64,000 bases of DNA. It comes from Bacteroidia bacterium. GTDB taxonomy: Bacteria; Bacteroidota; Bacteroidia; B-17B0; Aurantibacillaceae. A program made the position numbers and the translations under genes. Every line of letters begins with the position of its first letter. Within the stretch, counting starts at the first letter, position 1. Shown piece by piece: positions 36,901 through 46,529 of the stretch. The stretch lies in contig JAOAIP010000037.1 in the NCBI GenBank assembly GCA_026414605.1, forward strand, positions 18,374-82,373, read 5' to 3'. Under the pieces are notes generated by a model. That model made no database searches, was not told the origin of the DNA, and saw nothing but the letters and a program-made list of their open reading frames with translations.

Positions 36901-37526
36901 GCCGTTCTATCTTTGACGGGCTTATAGCATCCGGGTTGATTTAATTCGTGAGAAGATAAGCCCGTTCCTGCTGCAGGAGAGTAGGGTTGAATAGTGTATC
37001 CTTTGTAAAGCAAGCCCTTGTTGTATATTTGTTTTAATAACCACCATACGCTTTCAATATAATTGTTATCGTAGGTAACATAGGGATGCTTCATATCTAC
37101 CCAATAGCCCATCCATTCGGTGAGTTGTTCCCATTTGTCGGTATAACGCATCACCGCTTCACGGCATTTTTTGTTGTATTCTTCTATAGAAATTTTTTTG
37201 CCAATATCTTCTTTGGTAATGCCAAGTTCTTTTTCAACGCCTAATTCTACGGGCAATCCATGCGTATCCCATCCGGCTTTGCGATGCACTTGATACCCTT
37301 GCATTGTTTTGTAGCGACAAAAGATGTCTTTAATAGTACGAGACATTACGTGATGGATGCCAGGCAAACCATTAGCACTGGGTGGTCCTTCATAAAATAT
37401 CCATTTTGGCTTACCTTCTCTGTTTTGAATGGACTTTTCAAAACATTGATGTTCTTTCCAAAATTGTAAAATTTGTTTGTTGATTTCAGGTAATTGTAAT
37501 TGTTTGTATTCAGGATATTTTTTCAT
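33996..37526 (-). CDS. ileS: Isoleucyl-tRNA synthetase
   Basis: IleRS charges tRNA-Ile and edits misactivated valine. From the ATG at 37524-37526 the enzyme has 1176 residues, as usual for Bacteroidota; an upstream ATG at 37580 adds 18 residues without family character. The start MKKYPEYKQLQLPEINKQIL is family-like. The HIGH motif appears as GIHH (56-59) within PPSANGLPGIHHV. KMSKR lies near residue 707, and the CP1 editing domain is present between them. The C-terminal anticodon-binding and tail regions are complete. It heads a two-gene unit with the DksA-like gene. Confidence 0.96.
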   Translation of the reverse strand: MKKYPEYKQLQLPEINKQILQFWKEHQCFEKSIQNREGKPKWIFYEGPPSANGLPGIHHVMSRTIKDIFCRYKTMQGYQVHRKAGWDTHGLPVELGVEKELGITKEDIGKKISIEEYNKKCREAVMRYTDKWEQLTEWMGYWVDMKHPYVTYDNNYIESVWWLLKQIYNKGLLYKGYTIQPYSPAAGTGLSSHELNQPGCYKPVKDRTAIAMFKLIPPLAEDNCGGLCYSNVTALFQHNLPVYALAWTTTPWTLPSNTGLAVHPDIDYVAVKTYHPYPKSKTENEKIIVILAKPLLHKYFPKENENLNFNDVDIAKKKIPYQIIAEFKGQQLLDVRYEQLLPFVKPEGKAFRIVTGKFVTTEDGTGIVHIAPSFGEDDFKVAKEHHLPALTLVDLKGRFVKEVKDDVFLYGEEPVKEAYLTEEEKQYWTSIQKEKLKSVISDTSKLSYLSVDERIILKLQTEGKLFKKELYEHNYPHCWRTDKPVLYYPLDSWFIKVTAVKDRLIELNKTINWKPESTGTGRFGNWLENLNDWNLSRSRYWGIPLPVWRDKDVQYELVVSCREDLKQCTAIRLSDKKEFIAKGYYVENDTKKAIDDALIKQLDLHKPYIDNIFFEFENDKNETITLKRESDLIDVWFDSGAMPYAQHHYPFETKDLTGLFPADFIAEGVDQTRGWFYTLHAIATIVFDSVAYKNVVSNGLVLDKNGNKMSKRLGNVVDPFDTLEKYSSDATRWYMVSNAAPWDNLKFDINGIIESQRQFFSTLYNTYQFYAMYANVDNFTPSDSFQIPAHQRHELDNWILSKLNSLITEVTKYYDDFEPHKAARAIEEFVDEHLSNWYVRLSRRRFWKNAQSEDKLSAYEILHYNLYTIDHLIAPIAPFFAEWLYQNLKQGVEKNPLFQAESIHLSDFPKSNASDINLELEERMYLAQTISSLILSIRKKENIKVRLPLQLVQIPVLNKDIKEKILSVKDVILNEVNVKNLEVVDETKIKIVKNIKLNFKSIGKKYPKYTKFLQQYLAENADTAIHSIENNGKLEIPYENETLILLPEDVEIIPVDVPGWKVASKNGITVALDINITDDLFKEGLAREIVNRIQNQRKEKDLDITDRIIVNIATNNELISDVTNQFKNYICTETLCDKIDVSITSSTNDFEELEDNILIKIDIQKKTSSVNNPVQI

Positions 37527-37651
37527 AGTTCTTAAAAAAGGAGTTGCGAAAATAAGCAATTTATTTTGAATAACATTCAAAAAAATAATGGATCAGGAAT
37601 GATACAGTCAGTGGCATTTATACAATAAATTTTTTTAAATAATTGTTCATC

Positions 37652-39970
37652 TTACCTTTTCACCTTTTTACAATATACCACATTTTGTTTTGCATAAATG
37701 ACAAAGTCCTGTTCGTCATTAAAAAGAGAAAAAATTTTGGGAGTTACAGTGCTTTCTACATTTTGCAAAATGGTATGGATATTATTATTTAAATCTATTT
37801 GAAAAATAGAATAATGATGTTGTTTTTTTAGCACCACATAAATGTTGGTAGGAGTTTGAGATATATTCATTGATTCATAAGTAGTGTCTAATTTTATTTG
37901 AGTTTGTTTTTCGGCTTTTAAGTTGTACATTTTCAAATAAGCAGTATCCAGTGTAAGTATAAACACATTTTTGATAAGTGGCGGATGAATAAATTGTGCA
38001 TCTTTGATGGGATTCGTCCATTGAATAATATCTTTCTTTTGGTCATTTAAGGATATTCTATAAAGACCATCATTTGTGCAGTAATAAATGTAGGAATTAC
38101 TTAATGTATTGGATATGTCAAATTGATATGCGAGTGTATTGGCAGGCAGACGATTTTTAAATTTGATTCTTCCTTCCCCTTTTCTACTAATTCCAATAAT
38201 TTCGCCATTTTGACTAATTAAAAAAATATAATCGGATAATCCAATAGAAGCATAAAATACGGGCTGGGTGATAATTTCTTCATAATAAAATGGATGAAAT
38301 TGTGAAGCAAGTTTAGCATCCAATGTGTAACTATAGGTGTAATGTTTTTTGGTAGAAAACCAAAGGCGATAATTTTTATTGTGTTCGTAATCTATAACTT
38401 GTAAAGGATTGGATAGTTCTGATGCAAAATGAATAGGAAATAATCCTACATTTTTTCCATTTCTATCTATAAGATAAATATCATTAGGGGTATTAAATAC
38501 GATTTGATGTTTGTTGTTTTTTATTATATCTACTAAGAAAATATCAGATTTTACAGGACTTTTCAAAGGATACGTCCATTCTAATTTTCCTTCTTTGTTA
38601 ATGGCTAATAATTGTTGTGAAGAATCTTGAACTAATATAAATTGGGATTTTGTTTTATGATCATCAAAAGAACCTACAATGTTTTGGATGGCGATAGAAT
38701 GCTGAAATGCCCATAAATAGGGTGTATTGAGCGTTTCTTTTTTTATATCTAAGGTAAATGAAAAATAATTTTTATTGATAGAAGAAAAAATATCTGCATA
38801 AATTGTATAATGGCTGGTATCATTTGAAAATTCTAATGGTATAAGAAGATACTTTGAAAGAGATGATGACTGAATGTCTTTTGATGATGTATAAAAAAGA
38901 TGGGTCTTATAGAAACTACTTTTTGAAAAATCTTTAGTTAGTAATTGTTGATGGATATTTATGGTTTCAATAGAATGTGCTATTGCAAGATTATTTTCTG
39001 TAATAGTAATGTAAAAAACACTGTCTTTTGTAGATAAAGAGAATAAATGGCTGTATCTTGATGGTATTTTATAAATGTCTAATCCATTAATGTTCGTTAC
39101 AGAATTAGCAATGTTTTTGAGGGTTTCAGAAATGATGTCTGAATTCATTATAGGAATTAATTGAAGGTCATTTGTTTTTATAATTTTTGAATAGATATTA
39201 TTTTTTAATGCTGTATAAAACTCTGCAAAAGTTTCTTCGGCAGTATCTGGAATTGATGGCAGAGCAAGAGGTTCAATGATAGTATTAGTTGTAAATGTAA
39301 ATTGATTGGCAGGATAATCTGTGTATTTTGAAAATTTTGAATAATGCAAAAAGCCATTAAATATTATTTGCTGTGCTTTGAATTGAACTTGATATGCTGT
39401 TTCAATTGTATCTTGCTTTTGATAGATACACAATGGAGAAGGATTTTTAGTGAAGATATTCAACCACTCTTGTAAAAATGAAAATGTAGATGTGTTTTTA
39501 GAAATAATAGATTTATTGGATACTAAAAAGTTGCCATCGTGTTCATTAAAAGATAAATGTTGTTGTTCAAGAAAATGTTTGATTTTAGTTATATCTTTTT
39601 GAAAACGAGGTGTAAAGCCCATTATCCATTGATGATTAGGATACAAAGCAAAATAAAAACTATATTCTTGAAATTCTATTTCTTTGTTTACGGCGATTTC
39701 ATAAAGCGAATCAAGATGCTTAGCAAAGACAATAAATTTTTGTAATTGAGAAGAACTTAATTCTTTTAATAATGAATATTGTGAGAGATATTTATTATAC
39801 AATTCATCGGGATTTTTAAACTGCACAACAATGTTTGGATGATTGGGTAAGAGTTCTAAAATTTTATTTGCTACAAGATTATGTTGATTAAAATAACGAA
39901 TACTAAAAAAAAGAATAATTGCAGAAATTAAAATAAAAGCACTACTTAAGTATAATCCCCTCTTTTTCAT
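37652..39970 (-). CDS. Membrane-anchored protein of unknown function, beta-propeller-like C-terminus
   Basis: This 772-residue protein has one N-terminal transmembrane segment (about 6-24) and then a large extracytoplasmic part. Residues about 30-440 resemble the DUF3352-type envelope fold only loosely. Residues about 450-770 contain repeated strands of a PQQ-like propeller, for example NKEGKLEWTYPLKSPVKSDIFLVDI, NDIYLIDRNGKNVGLFPIHF and SQNGEIIGISRKGEGRI. Its ATG overlaps the rnhB stop in ATGA, so translation is coupled to rnhB. No catalytic motif was found. The linkage to rnhB is odd for an envelope protein and the function is not known to me. Confidence 0.75.
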   Translation of the reverse strand: MKKRGLYLSSAFILISAIILFFSIRYFNQHNLVANKILELLPNHPNIVVQFKNPDELYNKYLSQYSLLKELSSSQLQKFIVFAKHLDSLYEIAVNKEIEFQEYSFYFALYPNHQWIMGFTPRFQKDITKIKHFLEQQHLSFNEHDGNFLVSNKSIISKNTSTFSFLQEWLNIFTKNPSPLCIYQKQDTIETAYQVQFKAQQIIFNGFLHYSKFSKYTDYPANQFTFTTNTIIEPLALPSIPDTAEETFAEFYTALKNNIYSKIIKTNDLQLIPIMNSDIISETLKNIANSVTNINGLDIYKIPSRYSHLFSLSTKDSVFYITITENNLAIAHSIETINIHQQLLTKDFSKSSFYKTHLFYTSSKDIQSSSLSKYLLIPLEFSNDTSHYTIYADIFSSINKNYFSFTLDIKKETLNTPYLWAFQHSIAIQNIVGSFDDHKTKSQFILVQDSSQQLLAINKEGKLEWTYPLKSPVKSDIFLVDIIKNNKHQIVFNTPNDIYLIDRNGKNVGLFPIHFASELSNPLQVIDYEHNKNYRLWFSTKKHYTYSYTLDAKLASQFHPFYYEEIITQPVFYASIGLSDYIFLISQNGEIIGISRKGEGRIKFKNRLPANTLAYQFDISNTLSNSYIYYCTNDGLYRISLNDQKKDIIQWTNPIKDAQFIHPPLIKNVFILTLDTAYLKMYNLKAEKQTQIKLDTTYESMNISQTPTNIYVVLKKQHHYSIFQIDLNNNIHTILQNVESTVTPKIFSLFNDEQDFVIYAKQNVVYCKKVKR

Positions 39971-40575
39971 AGTTCGTCAAATAATTTGGGCTGAATAGCG
40001 TTTTGACAAATTCCAAAACTTTTCCGATGGTATTTTGAAATGCCGAATTTTTCAATGGCTAAACGATGGTCTTTGGTAGGATAACCTTTGTTTTTGTTCC
40101 AATGATAGTGTGGAAATTCTTTGTGGATATTCAACATATACAAGTCCCTTTCTGTTTTGGCTAAAATAGAGGCAGCCGCAATGGATAAGTAGAGACCATC
40201 GCCTTTTACAATACAATGATATGGAATTTTTTTATAGGGTTTAAATCGGTTACCATCTACAATGATAGTATCAAATTTTTCTTTTAATGTGTCAAGGGCT
40301 TTATGCATTGCAAGAATAGAAGCATTTAAGATATTCAAGGTGTCAATTTCTTCGGGTGTGCAGTAAGCAATGGCATAGTCAATAGCATTATAGATGATAA
40401 TATCTCTGGCATGCATTCTTTGTTCAAAAGATAATTGCTTAGAATCTTTGATAAGTGGGTGCGAAAAATCATTCGGTAAAATGACAGCCGCCGCAAAAAC
40501 AGAACCTGCCAAACAACCACGTCCTGCTTCATCACATCCTACTACTATTTTAGTATTGTCAAAATGTTTTAGCAT
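39967..40575 (-). CDS. rnhB: Ribonuclease HII
   Basis: RNase HII cuts the RNA strand of RNA-DNA hybrids and removes single ribonucleotides. The 202-residue protein has the GCDEAGRG motif with D15 and E16, the IVDGNRF strand (a third acidic residue) and ASILAKTERDLYM near residue 135. It also has the YPTKDHRLAIEKFG segment. Length is normal. The gene overlaps the following membrane-protein gene by 4 nt in an ATGA junction. Confidence 0.95.
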   Translation of the reverse strand: MLKHFDNTKIVVGCDEAGRGCLAGSVFAAAVILPNDFSHPLIKDSKQLSFEQRMHARDIIIYNAIDYAIAYCTPEEIDTLNILNASILAMHKALDTLKEKFDTIIVDGNRFKPYKKIPYHCIVKGDGLYLSIAAASILAKTERDLYMLNIHKEFPHYHWNKNKGYPTKDHRLAIEKFGISKYHRKSFGICQNAIQPKLFDEL

Positions 40576-40861
40576 CTTTTTTACGAGTTATGTGATATTA
40601 CTTACTATTTGGGAATAACACGAGAATTACAAGGATTTTTTAATTATCTTTTTTATCAGTATTGTTTGTGTTCTATTACCAACTCTAATTATTAAATGAA
40701 TTCCGCACGTTCAGGTCTCAATACTTAAAAACTTTTTCATTATTGTTTCGCTTCTCTTTTTGAAAAAGATAGAGGAACGATTTGAAAAAATATCTACTTT
40801 AAGTATTCCCTCTTTCTAATTTGATTAGAGAGAGAGAATTAAAAGGGGGTGAGTCAAATTA
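40576..40861. other. Gap between rnhB and kdsA with a hairpin (40810-40834)
   Basis: No gene is seen. CTCTTTCTAAT (40810-40820) and ATTAGAGAGAG (40824-40834) form a hairpin with one G-T-type mismatch and a 3-nt loop. It lies just past the kdsA stop as read on the minus strand and could be a weak terminator, but no T-run follows. A short run of related Lys/Glu-free AT-rich sequence fills the rest. Confidence 0.5.
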
Positions 40862-41692
40862 TCAAAAGTATTTTTTACTGACTTCATAAATATCCAAAAG
40901 CGGTAATAGAAAACTTTCTAAGTCATATACACACATTTGAGAGGCGGCATCACACAATGCATTTTCAGGTTCTGGATGGGTTTCAATAAATAATCCATCT
41001 ACGCCTGCACCAATAGCGGCTTTGGCTAATGTAAACGCATATTCACGTGCACCGCCTTTTGCATCAGCACTTGGAATGCCATATTTTCTAATAGAATGCG
41101 TAACATCAAAAACAACAGGATAACCTAATTGTTGCATATGATAAAAACTTCTTGGATCTACAACTAAATCATTATAACCAAAAGTATAACCACGTTCTGT
41201 CAATATCAATTGATCATTACCACTATCAAGACATTTTTGAACGGGGTATTTCATATTTTCGGGAGCAAGAAATTGTCCGTGTTTGATATTGACAATTTTT
41301 CCTGTTTTTGCAGCAGCAACGAGCAATGCTGTTTGCATACACAAATAAGCAGGTATTTGAATAACGTCTACAACTTCTGCCACTGCGGCTGCGTGACTCG
41401 GCTCGTGAATGTCGGTAAGTATTGGAAAACCAAAGTCCTTTTTGATTTTTGATAATACTTCTAAACCTTTTTCTAACCCAGGACCATCATAGTATTTTAA
41501 ACTACTTCTATTGTCTTTCTTAAAAGAAGATTTATAAATAACAGGGATTTTTAATCGTTCGGATACATCTTTTAGTTTTTCAGCCGTTTTATACATTATT
41601 GATTCGTCTTCAATCACACAAGGACCTGAAATTAAAAACAATTGTTTACTTCCACATTCTATGTTTTTTACTTTCACAATTTTTTTAGCCAT
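40862..41692 (-). CDS. kdsA: 3-deoxy-8-phosphooctulonate synthase (KDO8P synthase)
   Basis: KdsA condenses phosphoenolpyruvate with arabinose 5-phosphate to KDO 8-phosphate, the committed step to the LPS inner core. The 276 residues show the TIM-barrel motifs LISGPCVIED, YKSSFKKDNRSS, LTDIHEPSHA, NIKHGQFLAPENM and IETHPEPENALCDAA. Cys25 in GPCVIE occupies the metal-ligand position of the metal-dependent class, where E. coli KdsA has Asn, so this enzyme is predicted to need a divalent metal. The gene is divergent from the adhesin gene at 41929. Confidence 0.95.
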   Translation of the reverse strand: MAKKIVKVKNIECGSKQLFLISGPCVIEDESIMYKTAEKLKDVSERLKIPVIYKSSFKKDNRSSLKYYDGPGLEKGLEVLSKIKKDFGFPILTDIHEPSHAAAVAEVVDVIQIPAYLCMQTALLVAAAKTGKIVNIKHGQFLAPENMKYPVQKCLDSGNDQLILTERGYTFGYNDLVVDPRSFYHMQQLGYPVVFDVTHSIRKYGIPSADAKGGAREYAFTLAKAAIGAGVDGLFIETHPEPENALCDAASQMCVYDLESFLLPLLDIYEVSKKYF

Positions 41693-41928
41693 AATTTTTT
41701 AGCACAATGTTACGCAGTAATTTAAGATTGAGCAAATTATTTTTTTAAAAGGAGTTTTTCAATAATTCACTCTTGTATTTATTTTACCGTATTTCTACAT
41801 CTATTGCCATTTATCAAATTTTTTAATAAATAGGTTGTGTCTATTCGTATAAAGTTTAGAAAAACAAAGAATAATGAAATCATCAACCAAATATTCAAAT
41901 AGTATGAATAACATTAAAATTTACTACT

Positions 41929-44900
41929 ATGAGAACAAATTTAATCGCCCTATTACTTATGGCTGTGATTTCAGCCAATGGGCAAAGGGAATCACTCATC
42001 ACCAATATGGATAATACAAAAGGTGTTGAGTATTGGATGTCTTTGGCTCGTGAAAGACATTTACTACCTGCTGAAGCACAGGAGTTTGTCCAATCTCATT
42101 TAAATGATACGGTTCAAGTATTCAAGTATAGCACAAATACTTTTCCCTCTACACAACAATTCTGTACCAATATGGATTTTGAAACGGGTGATTTATCAGG
42201 ATGGGTCGCCACCAGTGGATATCACCCACTTTATAATTCTACAGGGTGTTGTCCCTTTTCAGGTGGGGCTCAAGCAATTATGAGTGGTGCAGGAAATGAT
42301 GTTTGTGGAGGTTTTCCTGTTGTGTGTCCGGGTGGAAATTTTTCATTGAAATTAGGTGATAATCAAGTGGGAGGAAGAGCAGATAGAATTGAACAAACAT
42401 TTTTGGTAACCGCTGCCAATGCGTATTTTACTTACAAATACGCAGTAGTTCTTCAAGATCCCGGACATTCACCGGCAAATCAGCCCAAATTTGAAATTGA
42501 AATGTTTGATCAACAAGGCAACTCAATACCTTGTACTTATTATAGTGTAACGGCGGGGCAAGGAATTCCTGGATTTTTTAACTCTACTACTTGTACTGGT
42601 GTGATATACAAGCCGTGGTCAAGTGTATCTGTTGATTTGACTGCTTACATTGGTCAAAATGTAACTATTCGTTTTACTACTTATGATTGTGCATTGGGTG
42701 GTCATTATGCTTATGCCTACATTGATGGGGATTGTCTCTCATTTCCACAAACTCAACCAGATACCATTTGTGTAGGACAAACTAAAACACTTTGTGCCCC
42801 TTCCGGTTTTGCTGCTTATCAATGGAGTGGAGTAGGTGTGAATGGTAACACCAATCAATGCGTTACTATATCTAATCCTGGTAATTATGCCGTACAAACA
42901 ACAATGTTTACAGGATGTCCAGGACCTACTTTTTATTTTCCTGTTTTCAATAGACCTATGCCAAATGCTAACTTTAATATAGGTAATAGCAATACAATTT
43001 GTGGATTAACCGTCAACTTTCATAACACATCCAGTAATGCAGGGGGTACTACTTATTGGTATTGGGATTTTGGAGATGGTAGCACTTCTAATGTTCAAAA
43101 TCCTGTACATACTTATAGTGCAACGGGTCAATATAGTGTTACACTCATTGTTGGAAATTCTTATGGTTGCTATGATACAACAGGAATGATGGTAGATGTC
43201 AATAATCCTTTGGTGGCAAATTTTAATGCCCCTGATGTTTGTTTGGGTGCAGTTACAAATTTTACCAATACAAGTTCTATTTCGCAAGGAGCAATCACCA
43301 GTTCTCAATGGTCTTTTGGTGATGGTTCAACATCCAATCAAATGAATCCATCGTATATTTATACAACAGCAGGTACTTATTCAGTAATGTTAGTCGCTAC
43401 ATCTAATAAGGGTTGTAAAGATACTGTGGTTAAAACAGTCAATGTCTATTCATTGCCCAATGTAACATTTACAGCCACTAATGTGTGTTATGGAAATTCT
43501 ATTCAATTTACTTCAAATGCAAATGTTAGTGGAGGAAGTATTGTGATGTATCAATGGAATTTTGGAAACGGTCAAACATCCAATCAAATCCATCCAACTT
43601 ATACGTATCCAATGGCTGGCAATTACACAGTGTCTCTGACAGTGAGTTCTAATAATAATTGCATCAATACTTATTCATTACCTATCACAGTTTATCCTTT
43701 GCCACAAGTCAACTTTTCAGCATCTAATGTTTGTTATGGTACTGCTGTTACATTTAATAATCAATCCAGTATTGCTACAGGAAGTATTGTCAATTATCTT
43801 TGGTCATTTGGCAATGGTCAGACATCTACACTTGTTAATCCTCAATGTGCATATACATCGCCAGGCGTTTATACAGTTCATTTAACAGCCATTAGTGATA
43901 ATAATTGTTCTTCTACCATCTCTCACACTGTGGAAGTATATCCATTACCACAAGTGTTATTTACTGCTCAAAATAATTGTGCGAATGCTTCTATTGTTTT
44001 CAATAATCAAAGTAATGTTCCGAATGGACAAATTATACAATACCAATGGAATTTTAGTAATGGATTCAGTTCTACTTTAGCACAACCCCAATTTAGTTTT
44101 TCAACACCTGGAATTTACACAGCGACATTAACAGTAATTAGTAACCATAATTGCATTGCGGCTTCTACCAGTACATTTGAGGTATATCCTCTACCGAATG
44201 TTTCTTTTAATTTTAATAATGTATGCGAAGGCAATCCAGTGTATTTTGTGAATAATTCTAACATTTCATATGGAAATATCGCTTCTTATCAATGGCAATT
44301 TGGAAATGGTTGGGTCTCTTCACAGGTCAATCCAAATGTGTTATATTCTTCTGCAGGAAATTATGTAGTTACATTAACAGCAACATCAGATAAGTCCTGT
44401 GTGGCATCTGCAAGCAATACCGTTTCTGTATTTCCAACGCCCTATACACAATTTTCTGTAACTACTGCTTGTTTTAATCATCCTAATCAATTTACTAATT
44501 TAAGCACTATTTCTTTTGGAAGTATTACTAAATTCAAATGGGATTTTGAAAACGATGGAGTTTGGGATGATACATTAAATCTCAATCCTTTGCATGTATA
44601 TCCCTCTGCAGGAATATTTAAAGCCAAATTATTAACTGTTAGTAATAATGGATGTTCTAATCAAACAATGAACAATGTCGTAGTTCATCAAAATCCAGTG
44701 GCTAATTTTTCAATGAATAAAACATGTTTGGGAGATATTACACAATTTACTAATCTTTCTTATTCTAATGATGGCATAATCACTGCTTACTATTGGGACT
44801 TAAACGCAGATGGTTATTATGACAATGTGAGTAATCAGCCAACATTTCAATATCCTTCGCATGGAAGTTATTTGATAACATTAGAAGTTCAAACCGAACA

Positions 44901-45732
44901 TGGCTGTATTTCTACAATAAAGAAGCCCGTGTATGTAAATCCTAATCCTAATCCGATATTTTCTATAGATAATCCAAAAGGTTGCCCAAAACATTGTGTA
45001 AGTTTTCAAAATCTTTCAACGATTGTTAGTGGAAATATCCAATCTTATCAATGGAATTTTGGTGATGGTTCTATAAGTACTACTTTTAACCCCGTTCATT
45101 GTTATGAAAACAGTGGGGTATATTCTGTGATATTAAAAGCCATTTCTGACAGTGGATGCGTGGGAAGTTTTATTTTGCCAAATAGCATTCAAGTTTATCC
45201 ACAGCCCATTGCCGGATTTGCAATGCAGCCAGAAAGAGTAGTAGATGAAATGGAGTCAATAGAAGTAACAAACGCATCACAAGGGGCTTCAGTTATTACA
45301 TACACATTAAGCGACGGAACTATTTATCATACACCTAATTTTGTTCATAATATTACACAAGAAAATCTCAATCAACTTATCATTTATCAATCTGTGATGA
45401 ATTACTATGGTTGTAAGGACTCTGTGTTTAAGATATTTGAAATTATTCCTGGATTTGCGATTTATTTTCCTAATGCATTTACGCCCAATGATGACAACTT
45501 AAATGATGGATTTACAGGGAAAGGATATGGTATTAAAGAATTTAAGATGTATGTTTTTGATAGATGGGGACATATTATTTATGAAACAGATGATATTAAT
45601 AAACCTTGGGATGGAAAAGACAAAAACAAGAATGAATTAGTGCCTAATGATACTTATGTATGGAAAGCCATTGTCAAAGATAAAAGGAGTAAAGCCCACG
45701 AATTTGTTGGAAAAGTAACAGTAGTGAGATAA
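41929..45732 (+). CDS. Giant PKD-repeat surface protein with gliding-associated (T9SS type B) C-terminus
   Basis: This 1267-residue exported protein has a short signal peptide (to about 19, SANGQ). An N-terminal beta-sandwich (residues about 80-275) contains DFETGDLSGW and DLTAYIGQNVTIRFTTYDC...GGHYAYAYIDGDC. About nine PKD domains follow, each with a strand pair such as WYWDFGDGS, QWSFGDGS or QWNFGNGQ and a conserved Y-V-x-L-T-A/V-x-S strand. The C-terminal 90 residues (FPNAFTPNDDNLNDGF to EFVGKVTVVR) match the gliding motility-associated or type B T9SS sorting domain. PKD domains act as spacers and glycan- or protein-binding modules. Probable cell-surface adhesin; ligand unknown. Confidence 0.9.
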   Translation: MRTNLIALLLMAVISANGQRESLITNMDNTKGVEYWMSLARERHLLPAEAQEFVQSHLNDTVQVFKYSTNTFPSTQQFCTNMDFETGDLSGWVATSGYHPLYNSTGCCPFSGGAQAIMSGAGNDVCGGFPVVCPGGNFSLKLGDNQVGGRADRIEQTFLVTAANAYFTYKYAVVLQDPGHSPANQPKFEIEMFDQQGNSIPCTYYSVTAGQGIPGFFNSTTCTGVIYKPWSSVSVDLTAYIGQNVTIRFTTYDCALGGHYAYAYIDGDCLSFPQTQPDTICVGQTKTLCAPSGFAAYQWSGVGVNGNTNQCVTISNPGNYAVQTTMFTGCPGPTFYFPVFNRPMPNANFNIGNSNTICGLTVNFHNTSSNAGGTTYWYWDFGDGSTSNVQNPVHTYSATGQYSVTLIVGNSYGCYDTTGMMVDVNNPLVANFNAPDVCLGAVTNFTNTSSISQGAITSSQWSFGDGSTSNQMNPSYIYTTAGTYSVMLVATSNKGCKDTVVKTVNVYSLPNVTFTATNVCYGNSIQFTSNANVSGGSIVMYQWNFGNGQTSNQIHPTYTYPMAGNYTVSLTVSSNNNCINTYSLPITVYPLPQVNFSASNVCYGTAVTFNNQSSIATGSIVNYLWSFGNGQTSTLVNPQCAYTSPGVYTVHLTAISDNNCSSTISHTVEVYPLPQVLFTAQNNCANASIVFNNQSNVPNGQIIQYQWNFSNGFSSTLAQPQFSFSTPGIYTATLTVISNHNCIAASTSTFEVYPLPNVSFNFNNVCEGNPVYFVNNSNISYGNIASYQWQFGNGWVSSQVNPNVLYSSAGNYVVTLTATSDKSCVASASNTVSVFPTPYTQFSVTTACFNHPNQFTNLSTISFGSITKFKWDFENDGVWDDTLNLNPLHVYPSAGIFKAKLLTVSNNGCSNQTMNNVVVHQNPVANFSMNKTCLGDITQFTNLSYSNDGIITAYYWDLNADGYYDNVSNQPTFQYPSHGSYLITLEVQTEHGCISTIKKPVYVNPNPNPIFSIDNPKGCPKHCVSFQNLSTIVSGNIQSYQWNFGDGSISTTFNPVHCYENSGVYSVILKAISDSGCVGSFILPNSIQVYPQPIAGFAMQPERVVDEMESIEVTNASQGASVITYTLSDGTIYHTPNFVHNITQENLNQLIIYQSVMNYYGCKDSVFKIFEIIPGFAIYFPNAFTPNDDNLNDGFTGKGYGIKEFKMYVFDRWGHIIYETDDINKPWDGKDKNKNELVPNDTYVWKAIVKDKRSKAHEFVGKVTVVR

Positions 45733-45767
45733 TGAACTTAATAAATTCTTAATAAAGTTTCATTCTA

Positions 45768-46523
45768 TCAATGATGAGATAGTATTATACCTATTGATAA
45801 ATAATAACTTTCTGTAACCAATTCGCCTAATTGGGCTTCTATAAATGGTCGGAAAGTATAGTGTTTTTTGACAAATTCATATCCTGTTCTTACAAATGGA
45901 TATAAAATCAAATATAATTCTGTTGTTGAGTGATAATATATTCTGTCCGTTAAATAAATATCTTGAAAGACAGTAGGAATAAGAAAATCTTTAGTTTTAC
46001 TCGTATGGGATAAAAAAGAAAGTTGTGTTCCAAAGAAAAAGTGAAATTTTTTATATTTCCATAGCACACTCATAGGCAATTCCCAACAATATTGAGTAAT
46101 ATCTATTTTTAATGGACTATTAAAAGATTGTGTTTTGATAATACCTTCTTTTGATTTTTGATAAATATCTTTCTTTCTCACAAAAGTAAGTCCACCATTA
46201 AAAAATAAATTATGCTTTTTATTTATTGGGAATTCTAATAAAACACCTAATTTACCTCCAAAAGTTGGTGATTTTGTATAGCCCCCATAATTGCCGATAA
46301 ATTCTTCATCAGTAACATCTATCCCCCAAAACAAGATAGAACTACTTGGATCAATGTATTTATTTCCATAGAAATTCTTGTAATGAATATCAAAAAGGAT
46401 ATTCCATTGTATGTTTTTTTTCTTGGTGATATTAGTAGTATCAGGAGGCACTGATTGAGAATATAAGAATAATAAACTCATTGCTTGTAAAAAAATAAGA
46501 TGTATAAATTTATTTGATCTCAT
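45768..46523 (-). CDS. Exported beta-rich protein of unknown function
   Basis: The 251-residue protein has a signal peptide (to about 22, SQS). An alternating-strand sequence with many aromatic residues follows (FFNGGLTFVRKKDIYQ, YKKFHFFFGTQLSFLS, YLILYPFVRTGYEFVKKHYTFRPFIEAQLGELV), typical of small outer-membrane barrels. No family could be named. It is the last gene of a minus-strand set, 6 nt after the lipoprotein gene at 46530. An outer-membrane location is inferred. Confidence 0.65.
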   Translation of the reverse strand: MRSNKFIHLIFLQAMSLLFLYSQSVPPDTTNITKKKNIQWNILFDIHYKNFYGNKYIDPSSSILFWGIDVTDEEFIGNYGGYTKSPTFGGKLGVLLEFPINKKHNLFFNGGLTFVRKKDIYQKSKEGIIKTQSFNSPLKIDITQYCWELPMSVLWKYKKFHFFFGTQLSFLSHTSKTKDFLIPTVFQDIYLTDRIYYHSTTELYLILYPFVRTGYEFVKKHYTFRPFIEAQLGELVTESYYLSIGIILSHH

Positions 46524-46529
46524 ATTTAA

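Noticed and set aside
40810..40834. A rho-independent terminator after kdsA
   Set aside because: The hairpin is imperfect and lacks a T-run on the relevant strand.
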